Assembly: GCA_903875225.1 (NCBI GenBank)
Contig: CAIQVJ010000094.1
Span: 1 to 64,000 of the forward strand
Direction of reading: 5' to 3'
Source: an uncultured Pseudomonadota bacterium
GTDB lineage: Bacteria > Myxococcota_A > UBA796 > SXON01
Length of the DNA stretch: 64,000 nt
Both the position numbers and the translations under genes were made by a program. The notes under the pieces were generated by a model that saw only the letters and a list, made by a program, of their open reading frames with translations, did no database searches and was not told the DNA's origin. Within the stretch, counting starts at the first letter, position 1, and every line of letters begins with the position of its first letter. Below are positions 19,901 through 26,900 of this stretch, piece by piece.

Positions 19901-20251
19901 GGTCCTGGGCCTGGCCCGGGCCCTGGGCCCGGTCCTGGTCCGGGTCCGGGTCCGGGTCCGGGTCCGGGTCCGGGACCTGGCCCTGGTCCGGGTCCGGGTC
20001 CCCAGCCCCCGCGTCGGCCGCGACGGTTTTACGGCACCGTCGTCTTGGACTCGCAACGCCCAGTTCGCGACCTGAGCCGCATCGTGGACGAGGTGCTCCA
20101 GCACCTGTCCGCGCTGCCCGGGGCGCGTGTCACGCTCACGCTTGACGTGCAGGTCGAGGCCCCCGATGGCGTTCCCGAGGATGTGGTCAGGACCGTGGGC
20201 GAGAACTGCCGGGTGCTGCGGTTCGGGTCGCAGGGGTTTGAGGGGGAGTGA
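16937..20251 (+). CDS. DUF499 ATPase with N-terminal Swt1-type HEPN domain
   Basis: 1104 residues. Residues ~1-125 look like a Swt1-family HEPN domain with RNAWAH (~93-98), the Rx4H motif of HEPN RNases. The ATPase core follows: FGGGKTHSML (Walker A, ~245-254) and LILIDEW (Walker B, ~355-361), as in DUF499 P-loop proteins. Near residue 990 a run of about 17 Gly-Pro pairs, encoded by a hexanucleotide repeat, leads to a C-terminal 90-residue domain. GGAG lies 10 bases before the ATG. DUF499 proteins accompany DUF1156 methylases and SNF2-like helicases in defence islands. The HEPN part suggests that the ATPase controls an RNase that fires on infection; that last step is inference. Confidence 0.87.
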   Translation: MAIPNRERIQRALEQLREGLVPFVERELRSKLGTYWLEEIQSKRKEPIPVDGATVRWDNQALLKAVIDNWQSVFRNVLGNMERALVSELLEVRNAWAHEKPFTSDDAYRAIDSVQRLLEGVSAQERASEVGRLKADLQRSVFDEQARNQTRYQMTLEGMPNPNLKPWREVVTPHPDVASGRYMEAEFAADLAQVHAGIGSTEYRDPAEFFRRTYITAGLADLLIGGLQRLSGLGGDPVVELQTNFGGGKTHSMLALYHLVGGTPVGELFGLEAVLDKARVSNPPKARRAVLVGTHLSPGETTTKPDGTRVRTMWGEMAWQLLGAEGFALVADSDARSVSPGSALLTELFNKASPCLILIDEWVAFARQVVNKRDMPAGDFEAQASFAQALTEAAKAAPGTLLVASIPASKLEIGGENGEVALGTLKNVFERVARPWRPANSEEGFEIVRRRLFQPITERQKFAERDAVVNGFAKMYKDAAEEFPPAAAEGNYRESLRAAYPIHPELFERLYKEWSELDKFQRTRGVLRLLAKVIHRLWESQDAGLLILPAFIPMDDAAVKSEVTRYLDDLWEPIISADIDGNASLPMEIDRANPNFGRYSACRRVTRALYVGTAPGARGRNPGIDDRSVRLGTAQPGEAPGTFVDALRRVADKARYVHQDGNRYWISTKPNLNRLADDRANTLLRDPEELYAEIERRLKKDAARGDFAGLHICPETSGEVPDEPSARLVVLGPKLAHRLNQPDTPAAKEARAILDGRGNAPRLNRNTLVFLAADAKSLEDLMQAAAQYRAWKSIMDETVALNLDEFQKSQAAKKRDDGDSTVNLRIHTTWTHLLVPTQPDPRGDVQWTVLKLAGSGPLAARVSSKLRNEEALLPAMGASRLRMEIDRFDLWQGKDHVGLSQLAEWFPRYLYLPRLVNRATLENAVRDVFSHFLPDEGFAVADGWDEEKARYRGLRMGGGTPPVLANGTLIVKPAAARAQLDRERDVGPGPGPGPGPGPGPGPGPGPGPGPGPGPGPGPGPGPQPPRRPRRFYGTVVLDSQRPVRDLSRIVDEVLQHLSALPGARVTLTLDVQVEAPDGVPEDVVRTVGENCRVLRFGSQGFEGE
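19894..20002 (+). repeat. GGTCCG hexanucleotide microsatellite encoding (Gly-Pro)n
   Basis: About 18 near-perfect copies of GGTCCN/GGGCCN in frame inside the DUF499 gene. Copy-number change by slippage would alter linker length by Gly-Pro units without shifting the frame. Confidence 0.85.
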
Positions 20252-20291
20252 TGCCCGCCGGTCATCCACGAAAACGCTCGCGGGCGCAACC

Positions 20292-21710
20292 GTGAAGGCG
20301 GTCGCCGTTCCCCCCGAAGTCCGGACAGCGGAGGACGAGATCGACGCGGCGATTCACGCGCTGCCCCTCTGGCAGGCAAGTCGCGAAGCCCTACTGGCGA
20401 CGTTGCTGCGGGTGTACCGCGAGACCGCGGAGGCACTGCTGTTGGCCGCGGCCTACCAGGCGATTTCCTCGGAGAGCTCCGCGGAAACGGACGCTCAAGC
20501 GATCCTTGAGATGGAGGGTCTTTACCACCGGGGCTTCTTCTGGCTGTTCAAGTGGGCGCTCGCATGGTGTCCCGAAGCTGGCGCCACGCCCGAGGATGAG
20601 GAGTTTGTCGACCTGCTGCACATGGGGTCGGACTACCAGGCACTGGCGGACGCGCTGTGGATGCACAAGCAGGGGTGGGGCCGAGTGAGGGCCGATCCGA
20701 GCGCCAGACTGCTCACGGTCTTTGAGGGGGGCGACCAGACCGGCCGCGATCAGGAGCTGAGCCGGTATCTGCATGCCACGATTGCCCTACATCGGCACCA
20801 GTCGTTCACGCACGATGGCGACCAGCTCGCACTCGAGTGGACGGCCGGGGACTACCGGGCGCTCGGGCGCGCGCTCATCGATGAATGCGTCGCAAAGGGC
20901 GTGGAGACAGTGTCTTGTTCGCTCACGGAACCAGCGAAGCCGCTCTTCATCCGCCCGACGGTGATCTCGGTGCCGCCGGGGTTGGCCGCCAAGCATCACG
21001 CCTTGCTCACCAGCATGACGATGACGGCCGAAAAGATGGCTGGACGGGGCCGTTGGAACTTGAACAACTGGTTTGACACGCCGTTCGTCATCGTCGGCGG
21101 ACGCTACTTGTGCCCCTCGAACCTTATCGAGACCATTTTCCATCCGGGCATGGATGACCACATGCTGCGGGTCGCAGCCGCCGCGGACCCCGTCCACTAC
21201 AGCAAGGTGAGCCAGCTGCGTGAGGGGCGGATGACCACCCTCTGCGTCAACGAGCTATCGAAAGCGGGCTGGATGTGCACCGCGCCCTACACGCTGACAA
21301 ACCCACAGTCGGACGTGGACCTGCACGCGGTGCGCGGCGGCCAGGTGCTCATCCTGGAGCTCAAGTCCACGCTCCGCCCCGAGAGCCCGAGGGAGGTGGC
21401 GAGCCGGAACGAGGAGATCCACCTGGGCCTCAGCAAGAGCCAGGAACGGCGGGCCCGGTTCCGCGCCGGGACGATCGCGGCGGTCGTCACCGACGGCTAC
21501 CGGGGCGACTACCGGACCTGGGCGGATGCGCTCAGGCGTGGCGTGCCCGTGCTCACAACGGGCGAGGTCAGCGCTCTGGCGACGGACCCGGCGGCCTTCG
21601 TGCAGCGACTGGCCCAATGGTCCGACTCCCACCCCGTGGGTTCGGACCCTCTGCCGGAGCGCGAGACTACGTTGATGGGATGGAGGATCGTTCTGCGTGA
21701 CGAGGCGTGA
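20292..21710 (+). CDS. Putative PD-(D/E)XK nuclease, last gene of the defence cassette
   Basis: A 472-residue protein from a GTG at 20292. The C-terminal third carries SDVDLHAVRGGQVLILELKS (~residues 340-358), an Asp followed by an ELK, the core of PD-(D/E)XK nucleases. A further acidic strand and GTIAAVVTDG follow. The N-terminal 300 residues are helical and unrecognised. A 14-codon ORF starting ATG at 20251 overlaps the DUF499 stop (TGATG) and ends at TGA 20293-20295, overlapping this GTG (GTGA). Translation may therefore be passed on through this minicistron. The gene ends 11 bp before the convergent cyclase gene. A nuclease effector is the likeliest role, by motif and context only. Confidence 0.65.
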   Translation: MKAVAVPPEVRTAEDEIDAAIHALPLWQASREALLATLLRVYRETAEALLLAAAYQAISSESSAETDAQAILEMEGLYHRGFFWLFKWALAWCPEAGATPEDEEFVDLLHMGSDYQALADALWMHKQGWGRVRADPSARLLTVFEGGDQTGRDQELSRYLHATIALHRHQSFTHDGDQLALEWTAGDYRALGRALIDECVAKGVETVSCSLTEPAKPLFIRPTVISVPPGLAAKHHALLTSMTMTAEKMAGRGRWNLNNWFDTPFVIVGGRYLCPSNLIETIFHPGMDDHMLRVAAAADPVHYSKVSQLREGRMTTLCVNELSKAGWMCTAPYTLTNPQSDVDLHAVRGGQVLILELKSTLRPESPREVASRNEEIHLGLSKSQERRARFRAGTIAAVVTDGYRGDYRTWADALRRGVPVLTTGEVSALATDPAAFVQRLAQWSDSHPVGSDPLPERETTLMGWRIVLRDEA

Positions 21711-21721
21711 CGACGGCCCGG

Positions 21722-22486
21722 CTACCTGCGCCGGACGGCCGAGGTGACTCCAACGGCCGGGCCGACGCCGCGTAGCTCGACAACGTCATGAGACACGTTC
21801 CAGCCTGCGAGGATGGACTCGAGGGTGTTCTTGGCGATCGGCAGCTTCGGCTCGATCCGCTCATAGAGGGCCGTTCGCATGATCACGCTCTCACGGATCG
21901 CGCGATCTTCAAGCCGGAACAATGTGGTGAGCGGGTTCCCGATCACGGTGAGCTCCGGGTGACTCTCCGGCCCGACGTAGCCGAGAAAGCACGAACCAAC
22001 GTCGATCGCGCATTTGGCTGTTAGTTCCGCCCCGAACAGGGTGTGCATCTCGTCAATGAGCTCACGGCCAGCCTCGAAGGCGGCCAAGAGCTCGTCGGTG
22101 GTGGAGTCCAGCTCTCCGTTGAACGGCGCACCAAAGATGGCCACCACCGCGTCGCCGATGAACTTCTCGACCACGCCCCCACGGTTCTCGATCAGCGAGA
22201 CCGCCCGCTCGTAGTAGGCGTTGAGCACCACCTGGATCTGCATCGGCGTCGAATTCGCGACGAAGGTAGAGAAGGGCGACAGGTCCACCATCAACACGAT
22301 CGTGTTGGTCGTCACGACACCCTGCCGGAGCGTGCTCTCAACCTTGGGGAATCGCTTGAACACCGGAATTTCAGCCATCCCCTCCTTGAGCATTCCGACG
22401 ACGTTAAGGGCCCGCATCATCGGGATCATCTGGGGATGGTTGCTCGCGAATCGTCGCGTGATCGGGAAGTGGTTGGGGTTGTTCAT
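21722..22486 (-). CDS. Class III nucleotide cyclase (Pycsar-type, PycC-like)
   Basis: A 254-residue soluble protein with a single class III cyclase homology domain. LMVDLSPFS (~72-80) supplies the first metal-binding Asp, and GGVVEKFIGDAVVAIFGAP (~110-128) the central motif with the second Asp. No receptor or membrane domain is fused. The start overlaps the stop of the membrane-effector gene by 4 bp (ATGA). Known role: in Pycsar defence a cyclase of this class makes cCMP or cUMP on phage infection and the messenger activates a partner effector. Which pyrimidine it uses cannot be read from the sequence. The neighbour's PycTM-like architecture makes Pycsar far likelier than a housekeeping adenylate cyclase. 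Confidence 0.85.
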   Translation of the reverse strand: MNNPNHFPITRRFASNHPQMIPMMRALNVVGMLKEGMAEIPVFKRFPKVESTLRQGVVTTNTIVLMVDLSPFSTFVANSTPMQIQVVLNAYYERAVSLIENRGGVVEKFIGDAVVAIFGAPFNGELDSTTDELLAAFEAGRELIDEMHTLFGAELTAKCAIDVGSCFLGYVGPESHPELTVIGNPLTTLFRLEDRAIRESVIMRTALYERIEPKLPIAKNTLESILAGWNVSHDVVELRGVGPAVGVTSAVRRR

Positions 22487-23085
22487 CGGGACTCCTCGGT
22501 GGTCGTGTTGCTGGAACGGGCGGCGGCGCCGGCAGTCGCCGCGGCGAAGCTCGCCAGCCCGACGAGCAGCGCCACGTTGAAGCCGAAAGCGACGATGGTC
22601 CAACGGATCCGCCGCATCTTCAGCCTCGCGATGTAGGCCACGACGAACGCTTGTTCCATCCGGTCGCGGTCGATGTCGGCCGAGACGACGACCCGGAGCT
22701 TGAACGCCATGAAGTCCGCCGGAACGTCGCCAAAGTAGGACGGGGAGAGCGCCGCGCTGCTTGGACCGAGAATGCCGCGGCGGTTGGTGCGCGGCCAGAT
22801 CACGCTCATGCAGAGCAAGACGGTGACCACCGTCGAGATGAAGAACCCGACGTAGCCAACGCGCAGCCAGATCGCCGGGTGCTCGGTGGGCAGGCTGAGG
22901 CTCACCAGCCCCAGCATCACCGCCGCCACCGACGCGATGGTCGTGGCTTTGGCGTCGGCGCTCTGAATCCACGAGGCAGCCGCAGATCGCAAGCCGTCCG
23001 CCGCTTCCAGGGCGCGGTCGTCGGCCGGCAAGACCGCAGGGGGCGGCGCCGCAGCGGGCGCGGGAGTGGCGCTCAAACCCTGCAC
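22483..23085 (-). CDS. Pycsar transmembrane effector (PycTM-like, DUF5706)
   Basis: A 200-residue protein starting GTG at 23085. Segment AADGLRSAAASWIQSADAKAT (~27-47) is the amphipathic lead-in typical of the family. Two closely spaced hydrophobic helices follow (~48-66 and ~73-94), then a cytosolic loop, the segment GDVPADFMAFKLR and a terminal helix (~164-184). PycTM proteins sense cyclic pyrimidine nucleotides and disrupt the inner membrane, stopping phage by killing or arresting the cell. It lies between a DUF3892 gene (13-bp overlap) and the cyclase (4-bp overlap), so all three are translated together. Confidence 0.8.
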   Translation of the reverse strand: MQGLSATPAPAAAPPPAVLPADDRALEAADGLRSAAASWIQSADAKATTIASVAAVMLGLVSLSLPTEHPAIWLRVGYVGFFISTVVTVLLCMSVIWPRTNRRGILGPSSAALSPSYFGDVPADFMAFKLRVVVSADIDRDRMEQAFVVAYIARLKMRRIRWTIVAFGFNVALLVGLASFAAATAGAAARSSNTTTEESR

Positions 23086-23354
23086 TCTGGCAGCGCCAGC
23101 AGGTTGTCGTTCCAGCTTCCGTCAGCGTGCGTCCGAAGGTACTTCCCATGCGGACCATCGACCACCGCGAGGTTTGCCCGCTTCCCGCTCACGAGCGTGT
23201 AGAAGGAGTTGCTGCCGCCCTCGATGGAGCTGATCACGGCCTCGCGCGTCCAGCGCCACCCGGTGCCGCCCGTGCCGCCGATGTGCGTGATGTGCTGGTG
23301 TGGGTCGAGGTGGTTGGGGTGCTTCGTGATGCAGGTGACTTGAACGTCGGCCAT
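23073..23354 (-). CDS. DUF3892 domain protein, first gene of the Pycsar-like operon
   Basis: A 93-residue protein matching DUF3892 over its whole length. It reads CITKHPNHLDPHQHITHIGG, then WTREAVISSIEGG, SFYT and a terminal GKYLRTHADGSWNDNLLALPEC. The family is small and of unknown function; its members are often encoded near stress or defence genes. It overlaps the start of the PycTM-like gene by 13 bp, which is stronger linkage than mere neighbourhood. It may be a regulator or accessory of the signalling pair. Confidence 0.85.
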   Translation of the reverse strand: MADVQVTCITKHPNHLDPHQHITHIGGTGGTGWRWTREAVISSIEGGSNSFYTLVSGKRANLAVVDGPHGKYLRTHADGSWNDNLLALPECRV

Positions 23355-23449
23355 TGTGAGCTCCGAGGGGGGATGAGCCTCGCGCCGGTGCCGACGCGGG
23401 TCTCACCTCTTGATGCTCCGGAGCCACGCGGAATTGCGGGTGCCGCCGA

Positions 23450-24262
23450 TTATTCTTCGTCGTCGTCACCGCCGGGCGCTTGCAGGAGGACCAGCGCCCC
23501 TCCCAGGGAGGGCATCACCACGACGTCCTCCACGAGTTCCACGGAGCAATCGTCATCCTCCAGCCAGCAGCCTGCGTCCACCACCTCGGGACCTTGAGAC
23601 CTGCGCTCTGTCATCGCTCGCGCCGCGAGGCTCAGGCGGTGCGGCGGTCCCAAGATGTTGAGTCGCGCCCGGAAGGCGCCCCCCGTGCGAAACCACCGGA
23701 TGCGACTCGGCTCCACGAAGAGGAGCGCGCAGGGTACCGCCACCAGTTCGACCAGCCGGAACGCAGCCGCGGTCAAGCTGACGTTGAACGTGTGGGCGAT
23801 CAGGCGCGCGGTTGAGAGGTCCGGCTCGGTCACCTCGCAGAACGGCCGGCACATCGCCTCCGGCACCAGCAGCTCGGAGGCGAAGACATTGGCCTGCGCC
23901 TCGTCCCTTCCATCTGTGTGAAGCGCAGTCATGTCCGTATCGGAGCACGCACGCATGCGGGCTTGGTGCAGCAAGAAGTGCCCGAGCTCGTGCGCGACGC
24001 TGAACCGCCCGCGCGGCGAGTCCAGATCGCCAGCTCGGACCCGGATTACGCCGCGCCCGTTGAGGCTGGCGACTCTTGCGGCGGCGCCGGTGAGTCCCCC
24101 TTCCGTGACGCGGAGCCCTCTGGACCACGCGATGTCCTCGATCCGGATGTGCTCGGGCAGCTCAAGTCCGAGTCCAGCGACCACCCTCCCGGCCTCCGCG
24201 CGCGCTCGGCGTTCCGCGATCGGGGAAACCCCGCCGTGCCGACCCTGGCTACTCCGGGGCAT
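23450..24262 (-). CDS. ImmA/IrrE-family metallopeptidase
   Basis: A 270-residue protein with HELGHFLLH (HExxH zinc-peptidase motif, ~100-108) and a downstream DEAQANVFASELLVP (~126-140) supplying the third ligand. This is the ImmA/IrrE signature. Such peptidases cleave a partner repressor or anti-regulator in response to DNA damage or other stress. I chose the ATG at 24262, which overlaps the end of the small upstream gene by 14 bp; the longer frame starting at 24325 reads into that gene. The C-terminal 110 residues end in a very acidic tail. It forms an operon with the small protein and the sigma-like protein upstream. Confidence 0.85.
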   Translation of the reverse strand: MPRSSQGRHGGVSPIAERRARAEAGRVVAGLGLELPEHIRIEDIAWSRGLRVTEGGLTGAAARVASLNGRGVIRVRAGDLDSPRGRFSVAHELGHFLLHQARMRACSDTDMTALHTDGRDEAQANVFASELLVPEAMCRPFCEVTEPDLSTARLIAHTFNVSLTAAAFRLVELVAVPCALLFVEPSRIRWFRTGGAFRARLNILGPPHRLSLAARAMTERRSQGPEVVDAGCWLEDDDCSVELVEDVVVMPSLGGALVLLQAPGGDDDEE

Positions 24263-24638
24263 CCAGATCCATAAGGTCGGCCAGCAGCGACTCCAGGTCC
24301 TCGACGGACTGGCCTTCCAGATCACGATGTGCGACCCGACCGTCGAGCGTGGAGATCCGCGCCCGGAGCTGTGCCACGGGCAGGTGCAGGGCCTTCACGG
24401 CGTCCAGCCGGCGCCTGCCAGCCGCCGACAGTCGGGCTGACCGGGCGCGGTCGAGCTGCCGCCTGCGCTCGGCGTTCTCCAAGCTGCGGATCGCGCCGTC
24501 CAGGTTGCGGGATGCCGCGGCCAGGTCGATGCCAGCAGCGGCCAACTCGGCAGCGACCTCGTCATCCGAAAGGCCCGCATGGTCGTCGATAGCGTCGATC
24601 ATCCCGAGTAGGGCGGCCTTTGGGCTCGTCGATTTCAT
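24249..24638 (-). CDS. Small helical protein between sigma-like and ImmA genes
   Basis: A 129-residue, highly helical protein rich in Ala, Leu, Arg and Asp, with probable coiled coil over residues 35-110. It is unrecognised by family. Its start overlaps the sigma-like stop by 4 bp (ATGA) and its end overlaps the peptidase gene by 14 bp. By position it is a candidate for the protein that ImmA cleaves or that holds the sigma-like factor inactive; that is inference only. Confidence 0.7.
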   Translation of the reverse strand: MKSTSPKAALLGMIDAIDDHAGLSDDEVAAELAAAGIDLAAASRNLDGAIRSLENAERRRQLDRARSARLSAAGRRRLDAVKALHLPVAQLRARISTLDGRVAHRDLEGQSVEDLESLLADLMDLDAPE

Positions 24639-25237
24639 AGGCTGATTCCGATCATGAGCCGCACCTCCGCCCGAAGCGCTTCGGGCAGGCGTTTGCAGAT
24701 GGTGTCGAGGCGCCGCCGAGCGGCGTCGTATTGAGGGAGGGTGAGACCCAGGGCGGCGGCAACGTCAGCCCGGTCCGTGACGCCGCCCTCGTAGAGTTCG
24801 ACGATCAGGGCGACCTCAACGTCACCCTTCGCGTTGGCTGCGGCGATCACCGCCTTGAACGCGACCGCCGCAAACTCACGGTCCGTGGCGATCGCTTCTG
24901 GGTCTGGCTCCCTCAACCAGTCGTCCATGACGGCGCCGAGCCGCGCCTCACGGGTCTTGGGAATGCGGCCAAGACCGCGAGCTGCGTTGCTGGCGATCTG
25001 CTGGATCGTCTTCTTCAGGAACGCCTCCACCGGGACCCCGACCGGACACCGTCCGACAGCGAGTGCCTCCAGCGCGAACTGCACAGCGTCTTCGGCCGAG
25101 CCCCAGTCGCCGCCCACGCGTTTCTGCCGGCGATACGCGGTGAGCAGCAGCGTCGGGAGCAGACGGCGGAGCTCTCGCGTCTGCGGCGACTCGTCTTCGA
25201 GCGTCAGCGGTGACGATGCGCGGTCTCGTTGGGTCAA
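24635..25237 (-). CDS. Sigma-70-family-like regulatory protein
   Basis: A 200-residue protein with a sigma-factor-like plan. An N-terminal region (~28-90) reads RQKRVGGDWGSAEDAVQFALEAL, then FLKKTIQQIASNAARGL, similar to the region 2 pattern of small sigma factors. A C-terminal helix-turn-helix-like segment reads GVTDRADVAAALGLTLPQYDAARRRL (~150-175), similar to region 4. The TTG start is preceded by GGGGAG. It overlaps the next gene by 4 bp. The family match is by eye; a phage-type regulator is the main alternative. Confidence 0.6.
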   Translation of the reverse strand: MTQRDRASSPLTLEDESPQTRELRRLLPTLLLTAYRRQKRVGGDWGSAEDAVQFALEALAVGRCPVGVPVEAFLKKTIQQIASNAARGLGRIPKTREARLGAVMDDWLREPDPEAIATDREFAAVAFKAVIAAANAKGDVEVALIVELYEGGVTDRADVAAALGLTLPQYDAARRRLDTICKRLPEALRAEVRLMIGISL

Positions 25238-25267
25238 GGCTCTCCCCGAGCAAAACGGCTTAACGCG

Positions 25268-25456
25268 CTATCGCCCACCGCTCTTGTTCTTGGTCCGATC
25301 GACGAGCGTGTACTGGCGATCGGGGGCAGTGGTCGGGGGCATCGGGCGGCCCTTCGGGACCGTGACCTCGCGGCCGGGCTGGCCGCCTCGGGGGCCGACC
25401 TCCTGGTACTGGCCTGACGCGGGGGAATTCTGACCGGGCTTGATCTTGTCGGACAT
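25268..25456 (-). CDS. YjzC-like small protein
   Basis: A 62-residue protein: residues 5-35 read KPGQNSPASGQYQEVGPRGG followed by EVTVPKG, then PLVD-type ending YTLVDRTKN. This is the pattern of the YjzC-like family (unknown function, found widely in bacteria). AAGGAG lies about 8 bases before the ATG at 25456. A longer in-frame extension upstream has no sign of being coding. Confidence 0.8.
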   Translation of the reverse strand: MSDKIKPGQNSPASGQYQEVGPRGGQPGREVTVPKGRPMPPTTAPDRQYTLVDRTKNKSGGR

Positions 25457-25639
25457 CTGAGACTCCTTGGTGAGCGAGGCGACGGCCACCTCAGACATCC
25501 ATGCTCCGCTGGGCGGGGGAATTGCGGGTGCTGGCAAATTCCGCGGAAAGGTTTTCGTCGTCCTCCTGCCTGCCCGCGACCACCGGCTCGCCCCGCTTGG
25601 CCATGCATGTCGGTCGAGTCCCAAGGGAGATGGCTCGGT

Positions 25640-26653
25640 TTACTCCGAGAGCATCGCTCGCATAGCGAGTTCGGTCACTCGAGGCACGTCGTCAGCCTGG
25701 CCCTTTACAGCGTTCAGCGTCCCGTCGGCCAACCGCGACATCGAGAAGATCGTGAAGGAAGTCCTGATCTGTTCGTGCCGATATAGAAAGTCCAGCAAGG
25801 TGTCGCTGTGTGTTGTGAGAATGACCTGCACGCCGGCACCCACCGTCTGCGTGATCGCCTGCGAGAGTTCCCAGAGAGCGTTTCCGTGCATGTTGACCTC
25901 GGGCTCCTCCAGCAGCACCACGGTGCCCTTCGGCGCCGCAAGCTCGCATGCAACTCGGATCAACGACACCACCCCATCCCCCGCTACGGCAGCGGGAATG
26001 CTGCGCCCCCCCTGCCGCACCCTGACGACTGGAACTTCCTCCTCGGTCGCGATCCGGACGGATGTCAGATCGCCGTTCGTGAGCCTGTCGAGCATGCCTT
26101 CGACGAGATCCATGCGATCGCTATCGATCGCCCGTGACACCACGCGGTGAAGCGCCTCCCTCGTTCGATTCACTGGATCCACGAAGCGGATCTGGAGCCC
26201 CATGTTCAGGCCCCCCTGATGACGACCTCGATACTGGTTGTCTGCGGAGAACGCGGTGCTCGCCACAAACGAGTCCGGGGCGAGCCCCTCCGTTCGGACT
26301 GCACTCGGGGGCTCTTGATGTGGCCATTGCATATGCAACTCATGCAGTCCGCCGAACCATGTCAAGCGCACGCCCCTGGGTCCCTGCGAGGTCCCCACAT
26401 TGATGGTGGCGGAAAGCCCTTCCTCGGTCTGCTCGCGAAACAGCCATCTCGAGGCGTTCCACCCGTCAGCCCGTCGAAGCACGGCACGCCCTACGGCGTC
26501 TGCGGGTGACCGACCACCTGCGATCAGAATCGCCTCAAGCAGAGAACTCTTGCCACAGCCGTTCGCACCCGCGAGCACGGTCAAACCCGTGAGGCCGTCC
26601 AGGGTGGCGTGGCTGAACCCACGCCAGTTGTTCACTTCGACCGACGTGATCAT
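25640..26653 (-). CDS. AAA-family ATPase (AAA_15/AAA_21 type), stand-alone
   Basis: A 337-residue protein from the ATG at 26653, preceded by GAGGTG. It opens with the strand MITSVEVNNWRGF, then Walker A GANGCGKSSLLEA (~26-38). A signature-like region follows, then VVLLEEPEVNMHG (Walker B, ~254-266) and VILTTHSDTLLDF (His switch, ~288-300). This is the ABC-like ATPase fold of OLD and RecF-like defence proteins, but the C-terminal TOPRIM nuclease of OLD proteins is missing and no partner nuclease adjoins. The frame is open to 26872, but the extra residues look non-coding. It resembles the protein whose first 31 codons survive at 12481. Confidence 0.85.
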   Translation of the reverse strand: MITSVEVNNWRGFSHATLDGLTGLTVLAGANGCGKSSLLEAILIAGGRSPADAVGRAVLRRADGWNASRWLFREQTEEGLSATINVGTSQGPRGVRLTWFGGLHELHMQWPHQEPPSAVRTEGLAPDSFVASTAFSADNQYRGRHQGGLNMGLQIRFVDPVNRTREALHRVVSRAIDSDRMDLVEGMLDRLTNGDLTSVRIATEEEVPVVRVRQGGRSIPAAVAGDGVVSLIRVACELAAPKGTVVLLEEPEVNMHGNALWELSQAITQTVGAGVQVILTTHSDTLLDFLYRHEQIRTSFTIFSMSRLADGTLNAVKGQADDVPRVTELAMRAMLSE

Positions 26654-26900
26654 CGACACCTCAAACCCCTGCGTAACGCCGGCAACCACCGTGGGCACGG
26701 TGCCACTACCCCTCTCCTCCGCCCCATCGATGCGCGAGCCTCGGAACCTGTTGCCTGGGGCTGTGCCGAAACCCCTCCGCTGCGAGCTCACGAAAACCGG
26801 CGTTCGTCTGTACCGGCTGTCGTCAGCCCGAGGCGTCCCGAAACCTGGTGGTTTCGGCACGATTTCCAGCATCTACGCCGATCATGGTTAGGCATCCCGC
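26654..26900. promoter_or_regulatory. Divergent intergenic region with a perfect inverted repeat at 26838-26857
   Basis: CCGAAACC-TGGT-GGTTTCGG is a perfect 8-bp stem with a 4-base loop, 44 bp upstream of the ATG at 26901 and 185 bp upstream of the ATPase start. Related CCGAAACC(C/T) sequences occur nearby. It could be an operator, perhaps for the XRE protein of the downstream operon. No T tract follows. Confidence 0.45.

Noticed and set aside
7012..21710. DISARM or BREX system
   Set aside because: PLD, helicase and methylase genes recall DISARM, but no DUF1998 (drmB) gene is present, and BREX would need pglZ and a brxC/brxL gene. DUF499 and DUF1156 point to another cassette.
22487..23158. 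N-terminal extension of the cyclase ORF on the minus strand
   Set aside because: The cyclase frame stays open to 23158, but the extra residues are shadow of the PycTM-like gene in another frame. The start at 22486 overlaps that gene's stop.
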